NCBI RefSeq assembly: GCF_001682865.1
Contig: NZ_MAQX01000001.1
Span: 620,001-684,000 of the forward strand
Source of the DNA: Bacillus sp. FJAT-26390
GTDB taxonomy: Bacteria > Bacillota > Bacilli > Paenibacillales > Paenibacillaceae
Direction of reading: 5' to 3'
Length of the DNA: 64,000 bases
A program made the position numbers and the translations under genes. The notes under the pieces are model-generated. The model had not been told where the DNA came from, did no database searches, and was given only the letters and a program-made list of their open reading frames with translations. Below, one piece after another: positions 55,548-64,000 of this stretch; position 1 is the stretch's first letter, and each line of letters starts with the position of its first letter.

Positions 55548-58161
55548 ACAAGACAGCAAGGACAATAAAGATAAGCTGCGCGTTTACGAGTATGCCAAGT
55601 CACTTAATATGAGCAGCAAAGAAATCATTACAATTCTTAAACGGCTTGATTTACCTGTCAATAACCATATGAGTGTCATGGAAAACGAGATGGTAAACAA
55701 GGTCGAAGGATTTTTCCGGAATATTAAACAAAATGCTGCAGCTAAGCGGGCACAGGAAACGACAAGCGTGTCTGTATCCTCCGCTCAAACTTCCGCAAGC
55801 CGGCCGCAATCGCAGCAGCCGCAACAGCAGCAGGAACGAAAGCTTGCACCCGTACAAGAAAACAAAAATACGAATCAAGACAGACAGGGGCCTATGAATT
55901 CTATTAATACGAAACCACAAACCAACCAAACCGAACAACGACCAGCAGGACAACAATCAACGAATCGTCCTGCGCAACAGTCCAGCAACAACCGTCCTTC
56001 ACAAGGAAGCTCTAACGCAAGCCGCCCAAGCCAAGGGCAAGGCGGACAAGGAAGTCGCCCAAGCTCTAGCGCGGGTTCAAGCCGTCCAGGTCAAGGCCAA
56101 GGCGGCCAAAGCAGCCGTCCGGCATCATCAGGGCAAAATCGTCCAGCACAAGGCGGCCAAGGCAATTCAGCGAGCCGTCCTAGCTCTGCTGCAAGCAGCA
56201 GCCGTCCAGCACCATCCGGACAAAGCCGCTTTGATTCCAAGCCAGCTCAAGGGCAATCGCGCGGAAATGACAACAAAAATGCAAGACCAGGCCAAAAGCG
56301 TTTTGAAGACGGCAAGCCAGGCGGCGGCTACAGAGGAAATAACAACCGGGGCCAAAAAGGCCGCGGCGGCAAATTCCAACAACAACCACCGCGCGAGAAA
56401 ATCGACAATACGCCTAAAAAGATTATCGTTCGCGGTACAATGACTGTCGGCGAATTGGCTAAATTGCTTCACAAGGATGCATCAGAAGTTATCAAAAAAC
56501 TGATTTTCTTAGGCGTTATGGCTACAATCAACCAAGAAATCGATATGGATGCTATCCATTTGATCGCTACGGATTACGGCGTAGAGGTTGAAGTGAAAAT
56601 TCCTGTAGAGGAAGATTCCTTCGAGACGGTTGAAGAATCAGACGAAGATGAAGATTTGGTATCACGTCCTCCAGTTGTTACAATCATGGGTCACGTTGAC
56701 CACGGTAAAACGACTTTGCTTGACGCGATTCGCAAAACGAACGTAACTGGCGGAGAAGCTGGCGGGATTACGCAGCACATCGGTGCTTACCAAGTTGAAA
56801 TTAACCATAAAAAAATTACGTTCCTAGATACGCCAGGTCACGAAGCGTTTACGCTTATGCGTGCTCGCGGTGCGCAGGTAACGGATATTACGATTATCGT
56901 TGTAGCAGCCGATGACGGCATTATGCCACAAACGGTAGAAGCGATTAACCATGCGAAAGCTGCCGGCGTTCCCATTATCGTTGCTGTCAACAAAATCGAT
57001 AAGCCAGAAGCAAATGCGGACAAAATTAAACAAGAAATGACTGAATATGAACTGGTTCCGGAAGAGTGGGGCGGCGATACCATTTTCGTTGAAGTTTCTG
57101 CTAAGCAAAGAATCGGTCTTGAAGGCCTTCTTGAAATGATCTTGCTCGTAGCAGAAGTTAATGACTACAAAGCAAACCCTAACAAACGCGCTCGCGCTAC
57201 AGTAATTGAAGCTGAGCTTGATAAAGGTAAAGGTCCGGTTGCACGAATTCTCGTTCAACATGGCACGCTAAAAATCGGCGATGCTTTCGTTGCAGGCAAC
57301 TGCTTCGGCCGTATCAGAGCAATGGTGAATGACAAAGGCCGCCGTTTAAAAGAAGCAGGTCCTTCTACGCCGGTAGAAATTACTGGTTTAACGGAAGTGC
57401 CGCAAGCCGGAGATCCGTTCATGGTATTCGAGGATGAGCGCAAAGCACGTGCGATCGCTGACCGCCGTTCCATTAAACAGCGCCAATCGGATATGGGTGC
57501 CAATACACGCGTAACGCTTGATGATCTGTATAACCATATCAAAGATGGTGAAATTAAAGACCTGAACGTTATTATTAAATCCGACGTTCAAGGCTCTTCT
57601 GAGGCACTTAAAGGATCGCTTGCTAAAATCGACATCGAAGGCGTACGCGTAAAAATCATCCATAGCGGTGTAGGCGCGATTACGGAATCCGACATCATTT
57701 TGGCTTCGGCATCCAATGCTATCGTAATCGGATTTAACGTTCGTCCAGATCCGCAAGCTGAAGCAACCATTGCCCAAGAAAAAGTTGACGTTCGTATGCA
57801 CCGCGTCATTTACAATGTTATCGATGAAATTGAACAAGCGATGAAAGGCATGCTTGATCCAATCTTCAAAGAAGTTGTTATCGGTCACGCTGAGGTTCGT
57901 AACGTATTTAAAGTTACGAAGGTTGGCGCAATTGCAGGCTGCATGATCACTTCCGGTAAAATTACTCGTAACGCAGAAGCTCGTCTTATCCGTGGCGGCA
58001 TTGTTGTCTTCACAGGTAAGATCGAATCCCTCAAGCGCTTCAAGGATGATGCCAAAGAAGTGGCACAAGGCTACGAGTGCGGTATTACACTTGACCGTTA
58101 CAACGATGTTCGTGAAGGAGATACGATCGAAGCGTTTGTCATGGAATCGGTAGAGAGGTGA
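55537..58161 (+). CDS. infB: Translation initiation factor IF-2
   Basis: IF-2 brings initiator fMet-tRNA to the 30S subunit. The 874-residue protein has the N-terminal IF2-N helix pair ([18 protein letters not shown]), a long Ser/Arg/Pro/Gln/Gly-rich linker (about 75-285), a second IF2-N motif ([20 protein letters not shown]), the GTPase ([12 protein letters not shown] at about 385; [13 protein letters not shown]) and domains II-IV. It is larger than the 716-residue B. subtilis factor because of the linker. TTG 55537 follows GGAGGTG in ylxQ. Confidence 0.97.
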   Translation: MDNKQDSKDNKDKLRVYEYAKSLNMSSKEIITILKRLDLPVNNHMSVMENEMVNKVEGFFRNIKQNAAAKRAQETTSVSVSSAQTSASRPQSQQPQQQQERKLAPVQENKNTNQDRQGPMNSINTKPQTNQTEQRPAGQQSTNRPAQQSSNNRPSQGSSNASRPSQGQGGQGSRPSSSAGSSRPGQGQGGQSSRPASSGQNRPAQGGQGNSASRPSSAASSSRPAPSGQSRFDSKPAQGQSRGNDNKNARPGQKRFEDGKPGGGYRGNNNRGQKGRGGKFQQQPPREKIDNTPKKIIVRGTMTVGELAKLLHKDASEVIKKLIFLGVMATINQEIDMDAIHLIATDYGVEVEVKIPVEEDSFETVEESDEDEDLVSRPPVVTIMGHVDHGKTTLLDAIRKTNVTGGEAGGITQHIGAYQVEINHKKITFLDTPGHEAFTLMRARGAQVTDITIIVVAADDGIMPQTVEAINHAKAAGVPIIVAVNKIDKPEANADKIKQEMTEYELVPEEWGGDTIFVEVSAKQRIGLEGLLEMILLVAEVNDYKANPNKRARATVIEAELDKGKGPVARILVQHGTLKIGDAFVAGNCFGRIRAMVNDKGRRLKEAGPSTPVEITGLTEVPQAGDPFMVFEDERKARAIADRRSIKQRQSDMGANTRVTLDDLYNHIKDGEIKDLNVIIKSDVQGSSEALKGSLAKIDIEGVRVKIIHSGVGAITESDIILASASNAIVIGFNVRPDPQAEATIAQEKVDVRMHRVIYNVIDEIEQAMKGMLDPIFKEVVIGHAEVRNVFKVTKVGAIAGCMITSGKITRNAEARLIRGGIVVFTGKIESLKRFKDDAKEVAQGYECGITLDRYNDVREGDTIEAFVMESVER

Positions 58162-58168
58162 TTATAGC

Positions 58169-58525
58169 ATGGCAAAAATTCGCGTAGGACGGGTTGGCGA
58201 GCAGATTAAAAAAGAGCTCAGCCAAATTATACAAACAGAGCTTAAAGATCCTAGAATCGGATTCATCACCGTAACTGGCGTTGAAACGTCGAGCGATCTG
58301 TCACAAGCTAAGGTATACCTAAGCGTGCTTGGCAGTGAAGAACAGAAGGAAGCGACGCTCAAAGCACTTGCAAGCGGAACGGGCTTTATCCGCACAGAGC
58401 TTGGCAAGCGTATGCGCCTTCGTCACACGCCCGTACTGCTGTTCAAGTTCGATAGCAGTATCGAATACGGCAGCCGCATTGAATCATTGCTTGAGAATAT
58501 CAATAGCGGGAATGCAAGTCAATGA
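58169..58525 (+). CDS. rbfA: Ribosome-binding factor A
   Basis: RbfA is a KH-fold 30S assembly and cold-shock factor. The 118-residue protein has [29 protein letters not shown] (in part) and [27 protein letters not shown] precedes the ATG. It overlaps nrnA by the ATGA tetranucleotide. Confidence 0.97.
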   Translation: MAKIRVGRVGEQIKKELSQIIQTELKDPRIGFITVTGVETSSDLSQAKVYLSVLGSEEQKEATLKALASGTGFIRTELGKRMRLRHTPVLLFKFDSSIEYGSRIESLLENINSGNASQ

Positions 58526-59511
58526 AGGCACAAGGTAGCTATGTGAAGCAGCTAGATGATGCGCTGGCTTTCATGAACGAATCCGACCATTTTCTGGTCG
58601 TGTCTCATGTCCAGCCTGACGGAGATGCCATAAGCTCTACTGTTGTCATAGGCTGGCTGCTTCAAAAGCTTGGTAAATCGGCCGTTCTGATTAATGAAAG
58701 TGAATTGCCGTCGAGACTTAGCTACTTGCATCAATTTGATTCGATCGTCAACTATAAGCAAGCTGTACCGCAGCAAAAGTTCGACGCCATTATTTCGGTC
58801 GATTGCGCTGATTTCAAGCGTATAGGGGAGGTTGCGAGCAGCTTTGCTTCTGAAGCAAAGCTGCTCAATATCGACCACCATCCGACGAACAACGGATTTG
58901 GTGCCGTGAATGTCATTCGTGCCGAAGCTGCCGCAACAGTGGAAATCTTATATGACTTAATCGAAAGAGCAGAAATTTCACTTGACCTGAATTGCGCAAC
59001 AGCCATTTATACCGGTTTACTAACCGATACGGGCGGCTTCCGTTATTCTAATACTAGCCCGCGTGTTTTGGAGATTGCTTCCCATTTGCTTGCCTTAGGC
59101 GTGCATGGCAACGAACTTGCTGATCATTTGCTTGAGAAGATGACGATGGCTAAACTCAAGCTGCTCCAAATCGCGTTAAACCGACTCACCTTCTCAGATA
59201 ATTTGGAGATCGGGTGGGTTTTTATTGGAAAAGACGATTTGCGGGATACAGGTGCGGTACCCGAGGATCTCGAAGGTATCGTAAATTATGCTCTTAATGT
59301 TGATGGAGTAGAGGTCGGCATATTATTTAAAGAAGCAGAAGACGGTTCTGTCAAAGCAAGCTTGCGTTCGGCGGGCAAAGCCAATGTAGCTGCAATCGCT
59401 CAGGATTTTGGCGGTGGCGGACATGTTAGGGCAGCTGGCTGTCGGCTTGAAGGCTCATTAACAGATTCGATTGACAAGCTTGTGGAAGCAGTTAGAAAGG
59501 CGTTGGTTTAA
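58522..59511 (+). CDS. nrnA: DHH/DHHA1 oligoribonuclease/pAp phosphatase NrnA
   Basis: NrnA degrades very short RNA and 3'-phosphoadenosine 5'-phosphate in Bacillus. The 329-residue protein has the DHH metal motifs [19 protein letters not shown] and [12 protein letters not shown] and the C-terminal DHHA1 [14 protein letters not shown]. Overlap with rbfA and 3-base gap to truB indicate one transcript. Confidence 0.94.
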   Translation: MKAQGSYVKQLDDALAFMNESDHFLVVSHVQPDGDAISSTVVIGWLLQKLGKSAVLINESELPSRLSYLHQFDSIVNYKQAVPQQKFDAIISVDCADFKRIGEVASSFASEAKLLNIDHHPTNNGFGAVNVIRAEAAATVEILYDLIERAEISLDLNCATAIYTGLLTDTGGFRYSNTSPRVLEIASHLLALGVHGNELADHLLEKMTMAKLKLLQIALNRLTFSDNLEIGWVFIGKDDLRDTGAVPEDLEGIVNYALNVDGVEVGILFKEAEDGSVKASLRSAGKANVAAIAQDFGGGGHVRAAGCRLEGSLTDSIDKLVEAVRKALV

Positions 59512-59514
59512 ACG

Positions 59515-60429
59515 ATGGACGGCATTTTGGCAGTCTGGAAGCCTGAAGGCTGGACTTCTCATGATGTGGTTGCAAAGGTTCGCCGCATTTTGAAAATGAA
59601 GCGGATCGGACATACGGGTACACTTGATCCTATGGTGACAGGTGTATTGCCTTTATGTTTAGGGCGGGCAACCAGAGTGGTTGAATATGTACAAGAGCGG
59701 CCTAAGTCTTATGAAGCCGTTTTGCAGCTTGGTATAGCAACGGACACGGAGGACTTAACCGGTACGGTCATTGAGCAGCAATCAACAGTGACAGTTACTG
59801 AGGAAGCGATACGTGAAGTATTAAGACGTTTTACAGGCGAAATTGAACAAGTTCCGCCTATGTTCTCCGCAGTCAAGATTGATGGCAAGCGACTTTATGA
59901 GCTGGCTAGAGAAGGCAAAACGGTTGAGCGCAAATCGAGAAAAGTTACGATTCATCAGATTGATCTCATTGACGCGCAGCTTGAGCTTGAGCAGCCCAAA
60001 ATTACGTTTTCCGTCGTTTGTTCTAAAGGTACATACATCCGTACTTTATGCGTAGATATTGGCAAAGCACTTGGCGTTCCTGCTGCGATGGCACATCTGA
60101 CGAGAACGATGTCTGGCGGCATCACACAGGAAAACTGCTTGACGTTAGAGCAAATCGAGGAACTGCAAAATGCTGGTGAGTTAGAGGGCCATTTAATAGC
60201 CGCTGACGAAGCCATCACCCATTTGGAGCGTGCAATCGTTCCGGAAGCATTCGGCAAGCTTGCGCTGCTGGGGCAGAAGATTAATTTGTCCCATGCGGAT
60301 AACCAAGCTGCAACCTTTGAAGATGGACAACTTGTACGTCTTTATAACGATAATCTTTTGTTTCTTGGTATTTTTCAGATCGATCTGGGAGCAGCTGTTT
60401 TCAGACCAGTCAAAGTATTTTCAGCTTAA
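59515..60429 (+). CDS. truB: tRNA pseudouridine-55 synthase TruB
   Basis: TruB makes pseudouridine 55 in the tRNA T-loop. The 304-residue protein has catalytic D38 in HTGTLDPMVTGVLPL, plus QVPPMFSAVKIDGKRLYELAREG (in part) and CSKGTYIRTLCVDIG. Length is normal. With trmFO (position 54 methylation) also in this window, both T-loop modification enzymes are present. Confidence 0.97.
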   Translation: MDGILAVWKPEGWTSHDVVAKVRRILKMKRIGHTGTLDPMVTGVLPLCLGRATRVVEYVQERPKSYEAVLQLGIATDTEDLTGTVIEQQSTVTVTEEAIREVLRRFTGEIEQVPPMFSAVKIDGKRLYELAREGKTVERKSRKVTIHQIDLIDAQLELEQPKITFSVVCSKGTYIRTLCVDIGKALGVPAAMAHLTRTMSGGITQENCLTLEQIEELQNAGELEGHLIAADEAITHLERAIVPEAFGKLALLGQKINLSHADNQAATFEDGQLVRLYNDNLLFLGIFQIDLGAAVFRPVKVFSA

Positions 60430-60473
60430 ATTATCGATGTAGAAAGTTAACAGGAAATGCAGGTGTTTCAGCG

Positions 60474-61421
60474 TTGGAAATTATACCATTAAGTTTTCCT
60501 TTAAACGGTTTGTCCACGTTATCGCTGGACAAACCGCTTTCCATAGCAATCGGTCATTTTGATGGTGTTCATCGCGGACATCAAAACGTCATTCGCCAAG
60601 CGGTGCTTGAAGCGAAGAAAGCCGAAATGCTATCAGCGGTCTTGACCTTCGATCCCCATCCGAAGGAAGTGCTCGGTCAAGGAGATCAATATTATCGTTG
60701 CCTTACTCCTCTTCAGGATAAGACTGCTTTGTTCGCAGAGCTCGGAGTCGATCTTGTGTTCATTATGAGATTTGATACGGAGTTTTCTTCCGTATCACCT
60801 GAACGCTTTGTGGATGAGGTGTTGCGGACACTGCGCGCCAAGCAGGTAGTGGTGGGCTTCGACTTCAATTTTGGACATAAAGGTTTAGGCAATACGGAAG
60901 CTCTTAAGCAGCTTGGCCAGCCCGATATTGCCGTACATGTCATTGAGCCTTTATATGAAAATGGAATAAAAGTAAGCAGCACCTATATTCGTGAAGCGCT
61001 CGAGCAGGGTGACACGGAATTGGCTGAACGGCTGCTTGGACGCCCGTATGAGGTGAAAGGCATCGTCGTTCATGGGGATAAGAGAGGCCGCACCATTGGC
61101 TTCCCAACGGCGAACCTCCAAATTAATGCTCCGTATATTTCGCCAAGATTAGGCGTCTATGCGATAACGGCTTGGACGGGAGATAAAGCTTACTCTGGTG
61201 TATTGAACTATGGCTTAAAGCCAACATTCAACCAGAAGGAGCCTCAGCCCGTTATGGAAGCACATTTGTTTGACTTCAACGGCGATATCTACGGTGAACC
61301 ATTGCGTTTGCAATTTGTTTCGTTTATCCGCTCGGAGAAGAAATTCAATTCCATTGATGAGCTTATCAGCCAAATCGGCACCGATGCTCTTCGGGCTAAG
61401 GAAATACTCGGTTACAACTAA
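60474..61421 (+). CDS. ribF: Bifunctional riboflavin kinase/FAD synthetase RibF
   Basis: RibF makes FMN and then FAD. The 315-residue protein has the N-terminal nucleotidyltransferase motif IGHFDGVHRGHQNV, VVGFDFNFGHKGLGN and SSTYIREAL, and the C-terminal riboflavin kinase motif GRTIGFPTANLQ. TTG 60474 follows GCAGGTG (about 8 bases away). It ends the nusA operon group; no terminator was seen after it. Confidence 0.96.
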   Translation: MEIIPLSFPLNGLSTLSLDKPLSIAIGHFDGVHRGHQNVIRQAVLEAKKAEMLSAVLTFDPHPKEVLGQGDQYYRCLTPLQDKTALFAELGVDLVFIMRFDTEFSSVSPERFVDEVLRTLRAKQVVVGFDFNFGHKGLGNTEALKQLGQPDIAVHVIEPLYENGIKVSSTYIREALEQGDTELAERLLGRPYEVKGIVVHGDKRGRTIGFPTANLQINAPYISPRLGVYAITAWTGDKAYSGVLNYGLKPTFNQKEPQPVMEAHLFDFNGDIYGEPLRLQFVSFIRSEKKFNSIDELISQIGTDALRAKEILGYN

Positions 61422-61487
61422 AGCGGATGTTTTTATAATCTATTACGGATCGTGATATCATACAATTTATGTGCTTGGGAGATAAAC

Positions 61488-61517
61488 TCGACAAGCGTAT
61501 ATCTTATATGTTATACT
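61488..61517 (+). promoter_or_regulatory. Sigma-A promoter of rpsO with extended -10
   Basis: TCGACA (61488-61493) and TATACT (61512-61517) are 18 bases apart, and TG lies one base before the -10 box (TGT-TATACT), giving an extended -10. A leader of about 118 bases follows. Confidence 0.7.
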
Positions 61518-61530
61518 ATACAACGTTGTG

Positions 61531-61614
61531 AGTAGGCATACATCTCGTATGTCATTCTCTAAACTTAACCTTAGCTTGGGTGTCCGATCTCACCGACGGC
61601 AGCGAGGCTAATGG
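61531..61614 (+). promoter_or_regulatory. Structured leader of rpsO
   Basis: GGCATAC (about 61537-61543) pairs with GTATGTC (61549-61555). Further on, CC-TTAGC (61569-61575) pairs with GCTAA-T-GG (61607-61614), enclosing GGTG (61579-61582) with CACC (61591-61594). This resembles a junction-type S15-binding leader, as known for rpsO in Bacillaceae. The pairing is seen; S15 binding is inferred. Confidence 0.55.
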
Positions 61615-61641
61615 CGATTATCAAGAAGGAGGTGAATTAGG

Positions 61642-61911
61642 ATGGCAATTACACAAGTACGTAAAAACGAACTGATTGAGACGCATAAGACACATGCAAC
61701 TGATACCGGTTCTCCGGAGGTTCAAGTGGCTATCCTGACTGAAAACATCGTTAACTTGACTCAACATTTGCGGGAGCACAAGAAAGATCATCATTCCCGT
61801 CGTGGTTTGCTCAAGATGGTAGGTCAGCGCCGTAAGCTGCTTGCATACCTTAAAAACAATGATGTTAGACGTTACAGCGCATTGATCGAAAAACTCGGCC
61901 TACGCCGTTAA
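61642..61911 (+). CDS. rpsO: 30S ribosomal protein S15
   Basis: The 89-residue protein has the S15 signature [17 protein letters not shown] and [20 protein letters not shown] (in part) and exact family length. AAGGAGGTGA precedes ATG 61642. It is transcribed with its own promoter and leader and followed by a terminator, as in B. subtilis upstream of pnp. Confidence 0.98.
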   Translation: MAITQVRKNELIETHKTHATDTGSPEVQVAILTENIVNLTQHLREHKKDHHSRRGLLKMVGQRRKLLAYLKNNDVRRYSALIEKLGLRR

Positions 61912-61926
61912 AACATGCGTAATGAG

Positions 61927-61986
61927 AAGCAACCTGGTTGTCCAGCCGTCCGGGAATACCGGATAAGCGGATTCGGGTTGCTTTTT
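61927..61986 (+). terminator. Terminator between rpsO and pnp
   Basis: AAGCAACC (61927-61934) pairs with GGTTGCTT (61976-61983), enclosing an inner TCCGG-GAATA-CCGGA hairpin. The T stretch TTTTT ends the structure. In many bacteria this hairpin is also the entry point for mRNA processing before pnp. Confidence 0.85.
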
Positions 61987-62062
61987 GTAATAGGGAAACA
62001 CTGGGAAAAACCTGTATATTACAGTGAAATAGACTAAAAAAATAACCTTTAGGAGGGATAAG

Positions 62063-64000
62063 ATGGTACAACGAATTGAGATGATGGTAGGCGGAAGACC
62101 GCTATCCATTGAAACAGGACGACTTGCTAAGCAAGCAAATGCTGCAGTAACCGTGCAATATGGCGATACTGTCGTATTGTGTACGGTAACAGCATCCGCA
62201 GGTCCGAAGGATTTGGATTTCTTCCCGCTTACAGTTAACTATGAAGAGCGTTTGTATGCCGTTGGTAAAATTCCAGGCGGATTCATTAAACGTGAAGGCC
62301 GTCCAAGCGAGAAGGCGATTTTGTCCAGCCGACTTACGGACAGGCCTATTCGTCCGTTATTCCCGGAAGGCTTCCGCAATGACGTACAAGTGATGAATAT
62401 CGTGATGAGCGTGGATCAGGACTGCCCGCCGGAAATCGCGGCAATGATCGGTACTTCTGCTGCTTTATCGATTTCCGACGTTCCTTTTGATGGTCCAATC
62501 GGCGGCGTAAGCGTTGGCCGGGTAAACGGTCAATTCGTCATTAATCCGACAGTTGAGCAAGAGCAGCAAACGGATTTGTTTGTTGTTGTAGCGGGTACGA
62601 AGGATGCTATTATGATGGTTGAAGCCGAAGCGAACGAAGTAACTGAAGAAGTTATGCTCGAAGCCATTATGTTCGGACATGATGAAATCAAAAACATCGT
62701 CGCTAAAATCGAAGAGTTGCAAGCCATTGCCGGCAAGCCGAAAATGGAAGTTAAGCTACATACGGTTAATGCACAAGTGAATGCTGATGTTCGTGCTTAT
62801 GCTTCCGCTCAGTTAGTTGAAGCTATTAAAGTAGAAGAGAAGCATGCTCGTCAAGAAGCCATTGACGCGGTTAACAGCGCGGCTGTCGCACATTTTGAAG
62901 AGCAATATATCGAAACGCCAGAGCTGCTTTCCGATGTGAAGGAAGTTCTTTATGATATCGTGAAGGAAGAGGTTCGCCGCCTTATTTCTCATGACAAGGT
63001 TCGTCCTGACGGCCGTTCGCTTGAAGAAATCCGTCCGATTGACTGCGACGTCGCTCTTCTGCCTCGTACGCACGGTTCGGGCTTGTTCACTCGTGGACAA
63101 ACGCAAGCGCTAAGCATTTGTACGCTTGGAGCGATGGGTGACGTTCAAATTTTGGACGGCATTTCGCCTGAGGAAACAAAACGCTTTATGCATCATTACA
63201 ATTTCCCGCCGTTCAGCGTAGGTGAGGCTCGTCCTCTTCGTCCGCCAGGACGCCGTGAAATTGGGCATGGAGCACTTGGCGAGCGCGCGCTTTCCAAAGT
63301 CATTCCATCCGAAGCTGATTTCCCGTACACGATCCGCCTTGTTTCCGAAGTTTTGGAATCGAACGGTTCATCCTCACAAGCAAGTATTTGCGCAAGCACA
63401 CTAGCTATGATGGATGCAGGCGTGCCGATCAAAGCTCCTGTAGCCGGTATCGCAATGGGTCTAATCAAGGATGGCGACCATTTTGCTATTCTATCTGATA
63501 TCCAAGGCATGGAAGATCATCTTGGCGACATGGACTTCAAGGTTGCTGGTACGGCTGAAGGCGTAACGGCTATTCAAATGGACATCAAAATTGCCGGCAT
63601 CAACCGTGCGATTTTGCAGCAAGCACTTGAACAAGCACGTCAAGGACGTATTTTCATCCTCGGTAAAATGCTTGAAAGCCTGCCGACTACTCGGACAAGC
63701 TTATCGAAATATGCACCGAAAATTTTGACGCTTCGCATTAACCCGGACAAAATCCGTGACGTTATTGGCGCAGGCGGTAAAATTATTAACAAGATCATCG
63801 AAGAAACAGGCGTTAAAATCGATATCGAGCAAGACGGTATGGTATTCATTGCTTCCTCTAACGAAGAGATGAACCAGAAAGCAAAATCGATCATCGAAGG
63901 CATCGTGAAGGAAGTTGTTGTTGGCGAGATTTATGTAGGTACAGTTAAGCGCGTAGAAAAATTCGGCGCATTCGTTGAGATTTTGCCGAACAAGGATGGA
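62063..64000 (+). CDS. pnp: Polyribonucleotide nucleotidyltransferase (PNPase), 5' part
   Basis: The frame is open from ATG 62063 to the window end (646 codons), so the gene continues beyond. PNPase degrades RNA from the 3' end with phosphate. The first RNase PH domain has [20 protein letters not shown] (in part) and [16 protein letters not shown]; the second has [16 protein letters not shown] and [10 protein letters not shown]. The KH domain has [14 protein letters not shown] (often GPGGK), and the S1 domain begins [20 protein letters not shown] (in part). AGGAGGG precedes the start. Confidence 0.97.
   Translation, partial: MVQRIEMMVGGRPLSIETGRLAKQANAAVTVQYGDTVVLCTVTASAGPKDLDFFPLTVNYEERLYAVGKIPGGFIKREGRPSEKAILSSRLTDRPIRPLFPEGFRNDVQVMNIVMSVDQDCPPEIAAMIGTSAALSISDVPFDGPIGGVSVGRVNGQFVINPTVEQEQQTDLFVVVAGTKDAIMMVEAEANEVTEEVMLEAIMFGHDEIKNIVAKIEELQAIAGKPKMEVKLHTVNAQVNADVRAYASAQLVEAIKVEEKHARQEAIDAVNSAAVAHFEEQYIETPELLSDVKEVLYDIVKEEVRRLISHDKVRPDGRSLEEIRPIDCDVALLPRTHGSGLFTRGQTQALSICTLGAMGDVQILDGISPEETKRFMHHYNFPPFSVGEARPLRPPGRREIGHGALGERALSKVIPSEADFPYTIRLVSEVLESNGSSSQASICASTLAMMDAGVPIKAPVAGIAMGLIKDGDHFAILSDIQGMEDHLGDMDFKVAGTAEGVTAIQMDIKIAGINRAILQQALEQARQGRIFILGKMLESLPTTRTSLSKYAPKILTLRINPDKIRDVIGAGGKIINKIIEETGVKIDIEQDGMVFIASSNEEMNQKAKSIIEGIVKEVVVGEIYVGTVKRVEKFGAFVEILPNKDG

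Overview
This window comes from the chromosome of a Bacillota bacterium. It is very probably Paenibacillus or a close Paenibacillaceae relative. The evidence is the Bacillus-type gene order (sucD-dprA-topA-trmFO-hslVU-codY-fla/che-rpsB-tsf-pyrH-frr-uppS-cdsA-dxr-rseP-proS-polC-rimP-nusA-infB-rbfA-nrnA-truB-ribF-rpsO-pnp), Gram-positive markers (CodY, PolC, FliY, CheC/CheD, SigD), strong AGGAGG ribosome binding sites, and frequent TTG and GTG starts. Every convincing gene lies on the + strand. I see no tRNA, rRNA, CRISPR array, insertion sequence, prophage or defence locus. This is conserved core genome.

Region 1 (1-8780): the 3' end of sucD with its terminator; dprA and topA; a 566-base gap with strong hairpins and no gene; then trmFO, hslV, hslU and codY, closed by a terminator. 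The tyrosine recombinase gene (xerC) that lies between trmFO and hslV in B. subtilis is missing here.

Region 2 (8939-40063): a 31-kb, 37-gene, one-direction flagellum/chemotaxis cluster with no obvious internal terminator. It encodes rod and basal body parts (flgB, flgC, fliE, fliF), the switch (fliG, fliM, fliY), export apparatus (fliH, fliI, fliJ, fliO, fliP, fliQ, fliR, flhB, flhA), hook factors (fliK, flgD, flgE), stator-associated genes (swrD, fliL), placement GTPases (flhF, flhG), chemotaxis (cheY, cheB, cheA, cheW, cheC, cheD) and sigD. The distal end holds a DUF342/FapA-like gene and several poorly characterised membrane or small proteins, including a SwrB-like protein and an MltG/LysM-like membrane protein.

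Region 3 (40064-53099): rpsB and tsf with a promoter, leader and terminators; then pyrH, frr, uppS, cdsA, dxr, rseP, proS and polC. These link translation, UMP kinase, ribosome recycling, isoprenoid/lipid carrier synthesis, site-2 proteolysis and DNA replication. The proS gene is the short archaeal/eukaryotic-type enzyme in the position where B. subtilis has the long bacterial type.

Region 4 (53100-64000): a promoter and hairpin leader, then the rimP-nusA-rnpM-ylxQ-infB-rbfA-nrnA-truB-ribF operon, then rpsO with its own promoter, structured leader and terminator, then pnp, which runs off the window end.

I found no clearly new biological system. The most useful second-look items are the ENSQ replacement of the EHPQ motif in FliG, two competing hairpins over the swrD ribosome binding site, the archaeal-type ProRS, the lack of xerC, a 15-bp in-frame duplication in the first FliF membrane helix, an expanded IF2 linker, and uncharacterised proteins at the end of the flagellar operon.
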